Assembly: GCA_016182655.1 (NCBI GenBank)
Contig: JACPGB010000024.1
Coordinates: 180,755-244,754 of the forward strand
Source: Deltaproteobacteria bacterium
GTDB taxonomy: Bacteria > Desulfobacterota > GWC2-55-46
DNA: 64,000 bases
Reading direction: 5' to 3'
Below the pieces are notes generated by a model, which worked only from the letters and a program-made list of their open reading frames with translations, ran no database searches and was not told the origin of the DNA. Positions 32,722 through 42,141 of this stretch are shown piece after piece. The translations under genes were made by a program, and so were the position numbers. Positions within the stretch are counted from its first letter, which is position 1, and each line of letters begins with the position of its first letter.

Positions 32722-32750
32722 CCTGGGCGTCCCCGAAGGGGGCGCCCAGG
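32722..32750. repeat. GC-rich hairpin after the OsmC gene
   Basis: CCTGGGCGTCCCC pairs with GGGGGCGCCCAGG around GAA (one mismatch). No T-run follows on the plus strand, so it may be a Rho-assisted or mRNA-protecting hairpin, not a classical terminator. Confidence 0.6.
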
Positions 32751-32927
32751 GCCTTCCGCATATAACGAGCCGCTCTCCATATGGAGAGATATACCCTGCC
32801 GCGCCCGGCAAATTTGCGCCTTCCTGTTCGCCATTGACCGGGGCCCTCTGAAAATGTATATTTAATGAATCCCCGCTTCATACGCCAAGGGGGGTTCTTT
32901 ACCAATACGCACTCGGAAGGCCCGATC

Positions 32928-33932
32928 ATGAAAAAGGCAGAGGTCATCTCCCCGGCGGGGAATATCGCATCTTTGAAGGCCGCCGTCGACGCTGGCGCGG
33001 ATGCGGTATATCTGGGCTTCAACGACTCCACGAACGCCCGGAACTTCGAGGGGCTTAACTTCACGCCCGCCGAGATAAAGGACGGGATAAAATACATCAG
33101 GTCCAAGTCCAGAAAATTCTACGTCGCCATCAACACCTTCCCGCAGGGCGACACCTATCCCAAGTGGTACAAGGCGGTGGACAACGCAGTGGAGCTCGGG
33201 GCCGACGCGGTCATTATCGCGAACCTTGGGATACTCAGGTACGCGCGGCAAAGATACCCGCAGGCAAACCTGCATCTGTCCACGCAGGCGTCCTCGTCCA
33301 ATTACGAGTCCATCAACTTCTACAAAAAACACTTTGGGATAAAGCGGGTCGTTCTGCCTCGCGTCCTGACCGTTCCGGAGATAAAGGAACTGAAGGCAAA
33401 GACCGAGGTCGAGATAGAGGTCTTCGCGCTCGGGGGTCTCTGCATAAACATCGAGGGCAGGTGCTATCTATCGTCGTTCCTGACAGGCGCCTCGACCAAC
33501 ACAGAGGGGGCGTGCTCTCCCTCGCGGTTCGTCCGCTTTGTGCCCGAGGCGAACAACGGCATGTCGATTACGCTTAACAACGTGACGCTCAACAGGCTCG
33601 GCGCAAAGGAGTCCTCGCCGTACCCGACCTGCTGCAAGGGCAGGTACATCCGCCCCGACGGCGAGGTCGCCTACGCCCTGGAAGACCCGGAGTCGCTTAA
33701 CGTCCTCTCCATAGTGCCGGGGCTCATCGAGGCCGGGGCCTCGGCCTTCAAGATAGAGGGGAGGCAGAGGACAAAGACCTATGTCTCGGCCATGACCGGG
33801 GTCTTGAGGGAGGCGATAGATTCTTATTACAAGGACCCCAAGGGGTATGCGGTAAAGCCCGAGTGGGCGAAAAAGACGGTTGCGACGTTCGAGGGGACGA
33901 GGGAGACACTGGGGTCGTACCTGGTGAAGTAG
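32928..33932 (+). CDS. Peptidase U32 family protein (UbiU/YrrN-like)
   Basis: 334 residues from the ATG at 32928 (CGGAAGG upstream). TIM-barrel-like start AEVISPAGNIASLKAAVDAG and ADAVYLGFN; then QANLHLSTQASSSNYESINF. Conserved cysteines occur in GGLCINIEGRCYLSSF, TEGACSPSRF and YPTCCKGRY, which in the UbiU/UbiV branch hold a 4Fe-4S cluster for oxygen-independent ubiquinone hydroxylation. Other branches are collagenase-like or act in RNA modification (RlhA, TrhP). The C-terminal FKIEGRQRTKTYVSAMTGVL is the family signature. Which branch applies cannot be settled here; no ubiV-like gene lies next to it. Confidence 0.85.
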   Translation: MKKAEVISPAGNIASLKAAVDAGADAVYLGFNDSTNARNFEGLNFTPAEIKDGIKYIRSKSRKFYVAINTFPQGDTYPKWYKAVDNAVELGADAVIIANLGILRYARQRYPQANLHLSTQASSSNYESINFYKKHFGIKRVVLPRVLTVPEIKELKAKTEVEIEVFALGGLCINIEGRCYLSSFLTGASTNTEGACSPSRFVRFVPEANNGMSITLNNVTLNRLGAKESSPYPTCCKGRYIRPDGEVAYALEDPESLNVLSIVPGLIEAGASAFKIEGRQRTKTYVSAMTGVLREAIDSYYKDPKGYAVKPEWAKKTVATFEGTRETLGSYLVK

Positions 33933-34001
33933 GTCAGGCTACTGAAAAATTCAGCGTCTTTTTTGCCCCCTCTCCCCTTGTGGGAGAGGGGTGGTCTTTA
34001 A

Positions 34002-34036
34002 AACGGCGCGGTTATCGAACCGCGCCGTTCGTTTTT
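34002..34036 (+). terminator. Terminator of the U32 gene
   Basis: AACGGCGCGGTT and AACCGCGCCGTT pair around ATCG; CGTTTTT follows. Confidence 0.9.
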
Positions 34037-34070
34037 ACGATAGGCGGGACTTTCCAGTCCCGTCATTTAG

Positions 34071-34155
34071 AACGACCCCTCCCAACCTCCCCTTGAAAAA
34101 AGGGGAGGAGTTTAAAACTCCCCTCCTTGACAAGGAGGGGCCGGGGGAGATCGTC
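34071..34155. repeat. ~85-bp inverted element, ACGACC...GGTCGT family
   Basis: Runs ACGACCCCTCCCAACCTCC, CCTTG, A-run, GGGGAGGAG, then CTCCCCTCCTTG...GGGGGAGATCGT. The two halves are each hairpins and the ends are inverted repeats. Sister copies: 29379-29464, 34230-34313, 38456-38538, and partial copies at 29183, 39990-40080 and 43842-44075. Confidence 0.8.
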
Positions 34156-34229
34156 TTCGTATTGCTCAAAATCATTGTTCACCCTCCCCTTCATCCTACC
34201 ATCGAGGGAGGGGAGATAAAAGCGCAAAT

Positions 34230-34313
34230 ACGACCCCTCCCAACCTCCCCTTGAAAAAAGGGGAGGAGCTTGAAACTCCCCTCCTTGACAAGGAGGGGCC
34301 GGGGGAGGTCGTC
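34230..34313. repeat. ~85-bp inverted element, second copy nearby
   Basis: Nearly identical to 34071-34155, differing at a few bases (AGCTTGAAA for AGTTTAAAA). Same orientation, 159 bp further on. Confidence 0.8.
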
Positions 34314-34384
34314 TGAGAAAAGAGATTTTTAATCCCCCTGCATCCCCCGGAAAAGGGAGGCTGGAAAGTCCCCCCTATCGAGAA

Positions 34385-35701
34385 TCACCTCTCCCGTCTC
34401 ACCTCAGCCCTCCCAAACGCGGGCCCCAACTTAAGCACGCTCAAGAAGAGCTGGTGCGATCTTATCTTCTCTACCTCCCTCACCTCTTTCAAATTAAACG
34501 GCATGAAGAAGGCGACAAGGAGCCTCAATGCGGCGGAGAGGAGTATTATATTGTAGAGCCCTCCTCCTATAACGCTCACCGGCATGCGCGAGGCGAGGAA
34601 GCCTCCGGCGAGCGCGCCTATCCCAAGAGATACCCCGGTCAATACATTGAAGTACGCGATACAGCGGGTGCGCTTGCCCGGAGATGACGCGTCATAGATA
34701 AAATTCGAGGCGGAGAGGTTGAACCCCGCCCACGCGAAACCCGAAAACACCTGGACAAAAAACAGGTATATCGGGTTCTGGTTCACTACCCACAAAAGCG
34801 GCAGGAACGCCACGAGCTTTGAGGTCAGGCTTATGACCTTGAGGTTCCCGATCCTGTCGCCGTGGATGCCCCACCTCTTTATGGTGAGGTTCGAGGCGAG
34901 CGTTGCCGAGAGCGTTATCGCCGTGTATGTCAGGTAGTCGAACTTCAAGTCCTTGAGCATGAGGACCGCGAAAAAAGGCGACGCAATGTTGACCGCGAAC
35001 TTCATGGCGGAGACGAAAAAAACGAACCTTGCGAAGTTCGAGGTGTTCAAGCGCGAGACGAAATCCCATATCGAGAAGTAATCTTCCTCCTTATGTTCGA
35101 GCGGCGTCTCATGCATCTTCCTCAAATACGCCCACGAGACGAGCCTGAAGACAAAGGCCAGCGCGAATATCGCGGCAAAGCCCCAGAAGATGTTGTATTG
35201 CTCGGACTCGTGCAGTATGAAACCGGCCGCGAAGGCCGAGAGTATCGTCACGAACCCGAGGACCTTGTTCCTCCACCCGAAGTACTCGCCCCTCTTCCCC
35301 TCCTTTATGAGGTCGGCCATGAGAGACCCCCAGGCCGGGCTCACGAACGCCCCGAAGGAACTGAAGAGGACGACGATGGCTATGAAGACCGTTGGGCCGC
35401 CCTCCCCGAGCATGAAAGAGGCTACCATGGGGATGAACATCACGGACTGCAAGAGGACGAATATGCCGATGACCTTTTTCCGTGACTTAAGCCTCTCGGT
35501 CATTGCAGGGCTTATGAGCTGGACGAGGGAGGAGAAAAGGTTCGGGAGCGCGCTCAGGAACCCGACATGCCTCGAAGTCCCGCCGAGGAGGAGCAGGAAC
35601 GGCGTAAAGTAGTCGGAGGTGAACCCGTTCATGAGGGAGGCGAAGACGCCGTCGCCGATGGAGGATTTAAGGGATTTTTCCTGTTTTTCTTGAGAGGGCA
35701 T
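34385..35701 (-). CDS. MFS transporter
   Basis: 438 residues with about 12 hydrophobic segments, in two halves. The start at 35701 (MPSQEKQEK) is chosen because the extra 29 residues of the longer frame do not look like the family; the ribosome site is weak either way. Typical MFS parts: SSFGAFVSPAWGSLMADLIK and REYFGWRNKV in the loop between helices 4 and 5, and SSPGKRTRCIAYFNVLTG further on. Inner membrane; substrate not predictable. Monocistronic, divergent from fmdB-like gene. Confidence 0.85.
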   Translation of the reverse strand: MPSQEKQEKSLKSSIGDGVFASLMNGFTSDYFTPFLLLLGGTSRHVGFLSALPNLFSSLVQLISPAMTERLKSRKKVIGIFVLLQSVMFIPMVASFMLGEGGPTVFIAIVVLFSSFGAFVSPAWGSLMADLIKEGKRGEYFGWRNKVLGFVTILSAFAAGFILHESEQYNIFWGFAAIFALAFVFRLVSWAYLRKMHETPLEHKEEDYFSIWDFVSRLNTSNFARFVFFVSAMKFAVNIASPFFAVLMLKDLKFDYLTYTAITLSATLASNLTIKRWGIHGDRIGNLKVISLTSKLVAFLPLLWVVNQNPIYLFFVQVFSGFAWAGFNLSASNFIYDASSPGKRTRCIAYFNVLTGVSLGIGALAGGFLASRMPVSVIGGGLYNIILLSAALRLLVAFFMPFNLKEVREVEKIRSHQLFLSVLKLGPAFGRAEVRRER

Positions 35702-35995
35702 GGTTTCTTTAATGGATCCAAGGGGTTTGCCTTTCGGGTTTGCCCCTTGTCTCCGCCTATTTTTCCAGAAAAGGCAACGCGCGTCCATGCCTTAGCGCAC
35801 ATCTTCGGGATTTCCGTTATTTTGGTGGATTTTCGCGGGGACGGGCCTTTGACGGTCAAGCGGCCGACAAAGAAAACCCCAATAAAATCAGGAGGTTTCA
35901 ATCGAAAACGCATGACTTTCGGAATTTTGGTTTGACAACTGAGTGCCGGGACCCTACAATATAGTAGCAGGTTTGTCGAAAATGGAGGGTTGAAG

Positions 35996-36226
35996 ATGCC
36001 GATTTACGAATACAGGTGTAAAAGCTGCGGCAAGGAATTCGAGGTAATACAGAAGTTCTCCGACGAGCCGGTCAAAAAGTGCATCGACTGCGGCAAGGCC
36101 GTCGAAAAGATCATCTCCCAGTCTTCGTTCGTCCTCAAGGGCACGGGCTGGTACGCGACCGACTACGCCAAGAAGGATAAAAAAGAGGATAAGAAACCGA
36201 ACTGCTCCGGTTGCCCCTCCTGCTGA
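35996..36226 (+). CDS. FmdB-family zinc-ribbon protein
   Basis: 76 residues from the ATG at 35996 (TGGAGGG upstream). The FmdB signature [20 protein letters not shown] is followed by CIDCGKA, giving the zinc-binding Cys4. A glycine/tyrosine segment [12 protein letters not shown] and a Cys-rich tail CSGCPSC complete the usual form. The family is widespread and considered a putative regulatory or assembly protein; its role is unproven. A strong terminator follows at 36243. Confidence 0.93.
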   Translation: MPIYEYRCKSCGKEFEVIQKFSDEPVKKCIDCGKAVEKIISQSSFVLKGTGWYATDYAKKDKKEDKKPNCSGCPSC

Positions 36227-36242
36227 GAGGGCTTGAATCGTA

Positions 36243-36279
36243 GCGAGGCCCGGGGTAAGCCCCGGGCCTCGCCGTTTTT
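36243..36279 (+). terminator. Terminator of the fmdB-like gene
   Basis: GCGAGGCCCGGGG and CCCCGGGCCTCGC pair around TAAG; CGTTTTT follows. Confidence 0.92.
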
Positions 36280-36339
36280 GACCGAAATACCTTTCTAAAA
36301 TCATCCGGCCCGCCACCGGGGCCCTATAAAAAAACACTC

Positions 36340-37143
36340 ATGGAAAAACATATAATAGAGACAGCCGTTCAGGCCGCCGGGCGCGCGGGCGCGCTCCTTA
36401 AAGACAACCTCGGCAGGGCCGGGAAAATCGAGTACAAGGGCGCGGTAAACATCGTGACCGAGCTCGATAAAAAGTCCGAGGACCTCATAATCGAGACTAT
36501 TCTCAAGGCATTCCCCGGCCACGGGATACTTACCGAAGAGCGCGAAGAGCTAAAGACAAAGAGCCCGTTCCGCTGGATAATAGACCCGCTCGACGGGACG
36601 ACCAACTACGCCCACGGCTTCCCGTTCTTCTGCGTAGCAATCGCCTTTGAGGAGGCAGGGGTAGTCAAATTCGGCGCCGTCTACGACCCGATGCTCGACG
36701 AGCTCTTCACGGCTGAGAAGGGCAAGGGCGCGTACCTGAACGGGAGGCTCATACATGTCTCGGACGTCGAGGAGCTGGGCAGGTCGCTTCTGGCCACGGG
36801 CTTTCCGTATGATCTCCGCACCTCAAAAGATAACAACCTCGACCACTTCACGGCATTTACGCTCCGCGCGCAGGCGATAAGGCGGGCGGGCTCCGCCGCG
36901 CTCGACCTCTGCTACATAGCCTCAGGCAGGTTTGACGGCTTCTGGGAGATGAAGTTGAAGCCCTGGGACGTGGCCGCGGCCTCGCTCATCGTAAAGGAGG
37001 CTGGAGGCGAGATGTCCGATTTCAAGGGGGAAGAGTTCTCCATTTTCGGGGCCGAGTGCCTTGCCTCGAACGGGCTCATACATTCGGAGATGTTAAGGGT
37101 CCTCATGAAAAAGAACGATAAGAAGACGGCCTTTGCCGGGTGA
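36340..37143 (+). CDS. Inositol monophosphatase family protein (SuhB-like)
   Basis: 267 residues, the usual length. Metal-binding motifs are complete: GILTEERE (Glu), WIIDPLDGTTNYAHGFPFF (DPLDGT) and PWDVAAASLIVKEAGG (WDxAA near the C-terminus). Mg-dependent hydrolysis of inositol-1-phosphate or related sugar phosphates in the cytoplasm; SuhB-type proteins also assist rRNA transcription. Substrate unknown. No strong ribosome site is visible before the ATG. Confidence 0.93.
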   Translation: MEKHIIETAVQAAGRAGALLKDNLGRAGKIEYKGAVNIVTELDKKSEDLIIETILKAFPGHGILTEEREELKTKSPFRWIIDPLDGTTNYAHGFPFFCVAIAFEEAGVVKFGAVYDPMLDELFTAEKGKGAYLNGRLIHVSDVEELGRSLLATGFPYDLRTSKDNNLDHFTAFTLRAQAIRRAGSAALDLCYIASGRFDGFWEMKLKPWDVAAASLIVKEAGGEMSDFKGEEFSIFGAECLASNGLIHSEMLRVLMKKNDKKTAFAG

Positions 37144-37234
37144 CCGATACTTCCGGAATAAGCTTGAAATACCCGCCGAATAAGTGTATGAATTAGCTCG
37201 GCTCGCAATATCCCGGCCCCCTCGACAAACTACG

Positions 37235-37570
37235 ATGATAAGCATAATCCTGAGGCTCATAGTCCTTACAGCCGGGGTCTTCCTCGCCTCCTATCTAATA
37301 CCCGGCGTCAACGTCGAAGGGTATGTGGCGGCGTTCAAGGCCGCGCTATTGCTCGGCGTCCTCAATCTCATAATAAAGCCGATCCTCATAATACTCACCC
37401 TCCCGATAACGCTCCTGACACTCGGGCTTTTCACATTCATCATAAACGGGCTCCTCCTCTGGTTCGTCGGATACGCGGTCTCGGGTTTCGAGGTCGCCGG
37501 GTTCTTCCCGGCCCTCTTGGGCGCGATAGTCATAAGCCTCTTCAGCATACTCCTCAACAGGTTCATATAA
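37235..37570 (+). CDS. Phage holin family 4-like / YvlD membrane protein
   Basis: 111 residues from the ATG at 37235. Four hydrophobic segments: IILRLIVLTAGVFLASYLI, FKAALLLGVLNLIIKPI, ILTLPITLLTLGLFTFIING and FFPALLGAIVISLFSIL. The central NLIIKPIL-LTLPIT-LTLGLF-FIING pattern is characteristic of the YvlD/'phage holin 4' family of small inner-membrane proteins found in most genomes. Not evidence of a prophage here. Function unknown. Confidence 0.88.
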   Translation: MISIILRLIVLTAGVFLASYLIPGVNVEGYVAAFKAALLLGVLNLIIKPILIILTLPITLLTLGLFTFIINGLLLWFVGYAVSGFEVAGFFPALLGAIVISLFSILLNRFI

Positions 37571-37706
37571 GCCCGTCCGCCGGTCTCCGCAAACTTCCCT
37601 TGTTGCGCCTATCTTGACGATATTCGAAAATGCTGATTTACTTAAAGTAGGCTTTAGCGCCGGACTCGCGCAAAATAACGGCTTTTTACGAAAAGGAGGC
37701 AGAAAA

Positions 37707-38321
37707 ATGGCTCAACACCAACCGAAAAAATTCGAGCTCAAGCTCGACGGGATATCCGAGAACCAGATAGCCCAGCACAGGGACATACTCTACCAGGGGT
37801 ATGTCACAAAGCTTAACGAGATAGAGGAGCGGCAGAGGACCGTCGACCTCACCAAGGCCAACCAGTCCTTCAGCGACTACAGGGCGCTTAAGGCCGACGA
37901 GACCTTCGCGTTGAACGGCGTAATACTCCATGAGCTCTACTTCGAAAACCTCGGGGGCAAGGGCGGAAAGCCGAAGGGCAAGCTCTCCGACCTCATCGCC
38001 CGCGAGTGGGGCTCCTTTGAAAAATGGACCGACTACTTCAAGGCTTCGGGCATGGCGTCGAGGGGATGGGTCATGCTGGCCCTTAGCAAGTACGACGGCA
38101 AGCTCCACAACTACGACCTCGACACCCACAACTACAATGTGCCGGTAAACGCCGTCCCCATCCTCGTCATGGACGTATACGAGCACGCCTACGCCATAGA
38201 CTACGGCGTAAAACGCGCCCCTTACATCGACGCCTTCATGAAGAACATCGACTGGGACGCCTGCGCGAGAAGGCTCGAAAGGATAGACCTGGCCGAGATA
38301 GAGAAAGAGGCGGCGAGCTAA
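37707..38321 (+). CDS. sodB: Fe/Mn superoxide dismutase
   Basis: 204 residues from the ATG at 37707; AAAGGAGG six bases upstream decides the start over an upstream frame. Ligand regions: an N-terminal His in QHRDILYQGYVTKLN, LHELYFENLGG, and the C-terminal DVYEHAYAIDYG (Asp and His). It disproportionates superoxide in the cytoplasm. The N-terminal segment differs from the classical HHxKHHxxYV form, as in a divergent subgroup of the family; still, four ligands can be placed. Own terminator at 38351-38388. Confidence 0.92.
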   Translation: MAQHQPKKFELKLDGISENQIAQHRDILYQGYVTKLNEIEERQRTVDLTKANQSFSDYRALKADETFALNGVILHELYFENLGGKGGKPKGKLSDLIAREWGSFEKWTDYFKASGMASRGWVMLALSKYDGKLHNYDLDTHNYNVPVNAVPILVMDVYEHAYAIDYGVKRAPYIDAFMKNIDWDACARRLERIDLAEIEKEAAS

Positions 38322-38350
38322 AGCGGCCTTTTGTTTTCCTGTTATATTAT

Positions 38351-38388
38351 AAAACCGCCCTTGCGCCGAAAGGCGCAAGGGCGGTTTT
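38351..38388 (+). terminator. Terminator of the SOD gene
   Basis: AAAACCGCCCTTGCGCC and GGCGCAAGGGCGGTTTT form a perfect 17-bp stem around GAAA; A- and T-ends make it bidirectional. Confidence 0.93.
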
Positions 38389-38455
38389 ATTGAATGTCAT
38401 TCCCGAGGCTTTTATCGGGAATCCGGCCTTGAATATTTTTTTGGTCGGGAATCAA

Positions 38456-38538
38456 TACGACCCCACCCTGCCTCCCCTTGTTAAGGGGAGGAGTTTTAAG
38501 CTCCCCTCCTTACCAAGGAGGGGCAAGGGGAGGTCGTA
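38456..38538. repeat. ~85-bp inverted element (ACGACC...GGTCGT family)
   Basis: TACGACCCCACCCTGCCTCC ... GGGGAGGTCGTA with internal hairpins CCCCTTGTTAAGGGG and CCCCTCCTTACCAAGGAGGGG. A 'TCATTCCCGA...TCGGGAATCC' element precedes it at 38398-38423. Confidence 0.8.
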
Positions 38539-38617
38539 TTTTTTTCGGACGAAGAGAGGGACCCGCGCCTTCGCCCACTCTTTATTAAAGAGGGGCGAGG
38601 GGAGATTATCGATTCGA

Positions 38618-38650
38618 AACAAAACAGGCGCGGTTCGAAAGCCGCGCCTG
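38618..38650 (-). terminator. Terminator of the E2 gene / dehydrogenase operon
   Basis: CAGGCGCGG and CCGCGCCTG pair around eight bases; on the minus strand TTTTGTTT follows. It lies 31 bp past the E2 stop. Confidence 0.75.
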
Positions 38651-38680
38651 TCGCCAAACTAAAACCGGAACCGCCCCCCC

Positions 38681-39922
38681 CTACGCGCTCTCTATGAATA
38701 TCCGTGCCGGGTCTTCGAGGTACTTTACTATCTTAGACATGAATATCGCCGCGTCCGCGCCGTCGACGACACGGTGGTCGAAGGTGAGCGAAAGCGGGAG
38801 TATCCTCCTTATTACGATAGAGCCGTCCTTTACCCAGGGCTTCTCGGCTATCTTCCCCGTGCCGAGTATGGCGATGTCCGGATAATTTATGATAGGGGTA
38901 GCGTATACCGCCCCGAAAGAGCCGTAGTTGCTTATCGTGAACGACGAGCCCTTCAATTCCTCAAGCGTTATCTTCCTCTCCCTCGCCTTCTTGCTGAGTT
39001 CCTGCAACTCTACCGCTATCTCGAGTATCGTCTTCTTCTCGACATTCTTGACAACCGACACCATGAGGCCGTCGGGCGTCATCACGGCCACACCTATGTT
39101 ATAATATTTTTTAAGTATTATCTCGTTCCTCTCCTCGTCGACCGAGGCGTTGAAGGCGGGGTGCGCGGCAAGGGCGTGCTGGACCGCCTTCATGAAGAAC
39201 GGAAGGAATGTGAGGTGCACGCCCTGCTCTCTGGCCACCCTCCGCTCACGGACGCGCAGGTCCCAGAGCTCCGTCACGTCTGCCTCGTCCATGCCCGTGA
39301 CAAATGCCGCGGTCCTCTGCGACGCAAGGAGGTTCTTTGCGATAGAGCGGCGGACACCCTTGATAGGTATCCGCTCTACGGCCCCATACTTATCCGTCTT
39401 CGGCGCTTCTTTCCTCGCCTCTGCCGTTATCTCCTCCGGCGCGGGCGGCGCTTCGGGCCAACGCGCTCCCGCCGCCCCCCGTACATCGTTCTCCGTGACC
39501 ATGCCCCCGGGGCCGGTGCCGCTTACCTTTGAGAGGTCTACCTTCAACTCCCTCGCGAGCGCCCGTGCCTTAGGCGAGGCCAGCACCTCTTCCTTCTCCG
39601 GCATCGTCCCAACCACAGAATATGACGGCGGACGCGCCCTCTCCTCTTCCACCGCCTTCTTCTCTACCGGCGCTTCCGCCGCGCCCTCTACTTCTATCAC
39701 AAGGAGCGTCTCGCCGACCTTGACGACCTCGCCCACGGGCTTGCCTAACCTTACGACCTTGCCCTTCTTAGGCGAAGGCACCTCGACGATCGCCTTGTCG
39801 GTCTCGATCTCCATGACGACCTGGTGCTCCTCGACCTCCATCCCCTCTTTTACCTTCCAGCTCACGACCTCGCCTTCGGTTATCCCCTCGCCGAGATCAG
39901 GCAACTTAAACTCGTATAACAT
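38681..39922 (-). CDS. Dihydrolipoamide acyltransferase (E2) of a 2-oxoacid dehydrogenase complex
   Basis: 413 residues. Lipoyl domain (1-80) with the lysine in MEIETDKAIVEVPSP; E1/E3-binding domain (about 113-150; VLASPKARALARELKVDLSK, then GTGPGGMVTENDV); catalytic domain from about 180 with a QRTAAFVT start and the C-terminal LTFDHRVVDGADAAIF (His/Asp active site). It transfers the acyl group from lipoate to CoA. It follows E1beta with 160 bp between, containing repeat DNA. Pyruvate versus branched-chain substrate cannot be told from sequence. No E3 gene is nearby. Confidence 0.94.
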   Translation of the reverse strand: MLYEFKLPDLGEGITEGEVVSWKVKEGMEVEEHQVVMEIETDKAIVEVPSPKKGKVVRLGKPVGEVVKVGETLLVIEVEGAAEAPVEKKAVEEERARPPSYSVVGTMPEKEEVLASPKARALARELKVDLSKVSGTGPGGMVTENDVRGAAGARWPEAPPAPEEITAEARKEAPKTDKYGAVERIPIKGVRRSIAKNLLASQRTAAFVTGMDEADVTELWDLRVRERRVAREQGVHLTFLPFFMKAVQHALAAHPAFNASVDEERNEIILKKYYNIGVAVMTPDGLMVSVVKNVEKKTILEIAVELQELSKKARERKITLEELKGSSFTISNYGSFGAVYATPIINYPDIAILGTGKIAEKPWVKDGSIVIRRILPLSLTFDHRVVDGADAAIFMSKIVKYLEDPARIFIESA

Positions 39923-39989
39923 GACGCTCTCCTTGGATACAGGGGTAGATTCAAAAAAGGTCCGCTGAAAGGCTTCTCCGGAAGGGGTT

Positions 39990-40080
39990 TAATTCCCCTC
40001 CTTACCAAGGAGGGGCCAGGGGAGGTCGTTCTTCAAAACTGAAATCACCCCTCCCCGCCTCCCCTTGTAAAGGGGAGGTG
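39990..40080. repeat. Partial dispersed elements between E2 and E1beta
   Basis: CCCCTCCTTACCAAGGAGGGG followed by GGGGAGGTCGTT, then ACCCCTCCCCGCCTCCCCTTG and GTAAAGGGGAGG. They are two half-copies of the ~85-bp family in one intercistronic gap; the hairpins may cut down E2 expression relative to E1. Confidence 0.65.
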
Positions 40081-40086
40081 TACATA

Positions 40087-41049
40087 CTAATACTGCATCA
40101 CCTTCTCATACGCCTTTTTTATGCGTTCGAGCGACGGCGTGTAATAGTCTTCGAGGCGTGCCATGGGTACGACGGCCTCCGGCCCGGCGACCCTGAGTAT
40201 CGGGGCCTTGAGGTACTCGATCGCCTCTTCGGCGACGAGTGCCGCGACCTCCGCGCCGAACCCGCCGATGCGCGGGGCCTCGTGGACTATGACGAGCCTG
40301 CCGGTCTTTTTGACGGAAGTAAGTATTGCCTCCTCGTCAAAAGGCTTCAAGGTCATCAGGTCTATAATCTCGGCGTCGAACCCTTCGGCGGCCTCGGACG
40401 CCCGGTGGAGCATCGTGCCCCAGGAGACGACCGTCAGGTCTTTGCCTTCCTGATGTATGGCGGCCTTTCCGAGCTCCACGGTATAGTCTCCGTCAGGCAC
40501 GTCCGCTTTAATAGCCCTATAGAGGCGCGAGGGCTCCATGAAGAGGACGGTATCAGGGTCGCGTATGGCGGACTTCAAGAGCCCCTTTGCGTTGTACGGG
40601 GTCGACGGGACGACGACCTTTATTCCCGGCATGTGGCAGAAAAGGGCTTCGGAGGATTCCGAGTGGAGCTCCGGCGGCTTTATGCCGATGCCGTACGGCG
40701 TGCGTATGACCATGGGGACGGAAAAGCGCCCGCGCGAGCGCGAACGGATGCGCGCGGCGTGTGAGAATATCTGCTCGAGCCCGGCGTACAAGAAGCCCAT
40801 GAACTGAATCTCGGCTACGGGCTTCATGCCGTAGGCGGCAAGCCCCACGGCCGCGCCGATGATGCCGAGCTCGGATAAGGGCGTGTCGATAATGCGCTCG
40901 GGGCCGAATTTGGCGAGCAACCCTTCGGTGACCCTGAAGACCCCGCCGTCCCTGCCGACATCCTCTCCGATGACTATCACATCCTTGTCCCGCTCCATCT
41001 CCTCGGAGAGCGCGGAGTTTATGGCGCCGACGATATTCAGCTTCCCCAT
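40087..41049 (-). CDS. 2-oxoacid dehydrogenase E1 component, beta subunit
   Basis: 320 residues, usual length. VIGEDVGRDGGVFRVTEGL at the N-terminus, TPLSELGIIGAAVGLAAYG, QFMGFLYAGLEQIFSHAARI, and RTPYGIGIKPPELHSES, the transketolase-like pyrimidine-binding part; GRLVIVHEAPRIGGFGAEVAA in the C-terminal domain. With E1alpha it decarboxylates the 2-oxoacid using thiamine diphosphate. AAGGAGTCC before the ATG. Start overlaps the 3' end of E1alpha by 13 bp. Confidence 0.94.
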   Translation of the reverse strand: MGKLNIVGAINSALSEEMERDKDVIVIGEDVGRDGGVFRVTEGLLAKFGPERIIDTPLSELGIIGAAVGLAAYGMKPVAEIQFMGFLYAGLEQIFSHAARIRSRSRGRFSVPMVIRTPYGIGIKPPELHSESSEALFCHMPGIKVVVPSTPYNAKGLLKSAIRDPDTVLFMEPSRLYRAIKADVPDGDYTVELGKAAIHQEGKDLTVVSWGTMLHRASEAAEGFDAEIIDLMTLKPFDEEAILTSVKKTGRLVIVHEAPRIGGFGAEVAALVAEEAIEYLKAPILRVAGPEAVVPMARLEDYYTPSLERIKKAYEKVMQY

Positions 41050-42104
41050 CCGGACTCCTTAAGCTCCTTTTTCTGCCTCGGGGTGAGCTCGGCGTAGGTG
41101 TAGCGTATGAGGTCAGCCGGGTCAGGCGGCGGAAAGGCCTCGGCCTTCTTTATTTCGGAGTCTACCGACTCCTCGGCCTTTTTAACGACACCCGCCTCGT
41201 ACTCCTTTGTCCATCTGCCCTTTTTTTCGAGAAAGAGGCGGAGCCTGACCAACGGCTCTTTCGCCCTCCATGCCTCGACCTCTTCCTTTGACCTGTATCG
41301 TGATGCGTCGTCGGACGTGGTGTGGTCGTCGAGCCTGTAGGTGAAGCACTCTATGAGGGTCGGGCCGCCTCCGCTCTTGGCCTTTTCGACCGCGTCTTTC
41401 GTAGCCTTATAGACCGCCGCCGCGTCGTTGCCGTCTACCTGTATGCCCTCGAAGCCGTGCGCGTATGCCTTCTGCGCTATGGTCTTTGCGGCCGTCTGGG
41501 AGGTTCTGGGGACCGATATCGCCCACTGGTTGTTCTGACAGAGAAATACCACCGGCGCTTTGAAGACCCCGGCGAAGTTAAGCCCCTCGTGGAAGTCGCC
41601 CTTCGAAGACCCGCCGTCGCCGAAGTACACGCCCGCGGCCTTCCTGTGGCCCTTCAGCTTCATCGCCCATGCCGCGCCCGTGGCGTGCGGCACATGCGTG
41701 CCGACCGGCACGGACATAGGGAAGATATTAAGATTATCCGGGCACTTCATCCCGCGCTCGTCGCCTGCCCAGTACCTGTAGAGCATCCACATCGGGTAAC
41801 CCTTGGCGACAAGGACGCCGGATTCCCTGAACGACGGAAAGAGCCAGTCGTCATCCGAGAATGCCAGCGCGCTCCCTATCTGCGAGGCCTCCTGTCCGAG
41901 AATGGAAGCGTAGGTGCCGATGCGCCCTTCCCTCTGGAGGCTCAACGCCCTCTGGTTGAATGTCCTTGCGAGTATGATCGTCTCGAAGAACCTCGTTATC
42001 TCGTCATCCGACACCGACGGGATGAGGTCCGGGTCGGCCTCGCCCTTTTCGTTTATTATCTGGAGGTATTTTACTTCGATTTTCTCGATTATGGAGACTG
42101 GCAT
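41037..42104 (-). CDS. 2-oxoacid dehydrogenase E1 component, alpha subunit
   Basis: 355 residues. Thiamine diphosphate motif [17 protein letters not shown] ... NNQWAIS (GDG-X-NN), the phosphorylation-loop-like [11 protein letters not shown], and [11 protein letters not shown]. First gene of the E1alpha-E1beta-E2 operon on the minus strand. [11 protein letters not shown] is nearer branched-chain E1alpha than PDH E1alpha in feel, but I cannot settle the substrate. The 5' side faces the tandem repeats at 42142-42316. Confidence 0.93.
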   Translation of the reverse strand: MPVSIIEKIEVKYLQIINEKGEADPDLIPSVSDDEITRFFETIILARTFNQRALSLQREGRIGTYASILGQEASQIGSALAFSDDDWLFPSFRESGVLVAKGYPMWMLYRYWAGDERGMKCPDNLNIFPMSVPVGTHVPHATGAAWAMKLKGHRKAAGVYFGDGGSSKGDFHEGLNFAGVFKAPVVFLCQNNQWAISVPRTSQTAAKTIAQKAYAHGFEGIQVDGNDAAAVYKATKDAVEKAKSGGGPTLIECFTYRLDDHTTSDDASRYRSKEEVEAWRAKEPLVRLRLFLEKKGRWTKEYEAGVVKKAEESVDSEIKKAEAFPPPDPADLIRYTYAELTPRQKKELKESGWGS

Positions 42105-42141
42105 AGGGCAAGTCTATCAGCAGAACAGAGAAGCGTCAAGG

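Noticed and set aside
34385..35788. Longer form of the MFS transporter starting at 35788
   Set aside because: The added 29 residues are basic and unlike MFS N-termini; the family-like start is at 35701, though neither has a strong ribosome site.
37235..37570. Prophage holin
   Set aside because: No phage genes nearby; the family is a common chromosomal small membrane protein.
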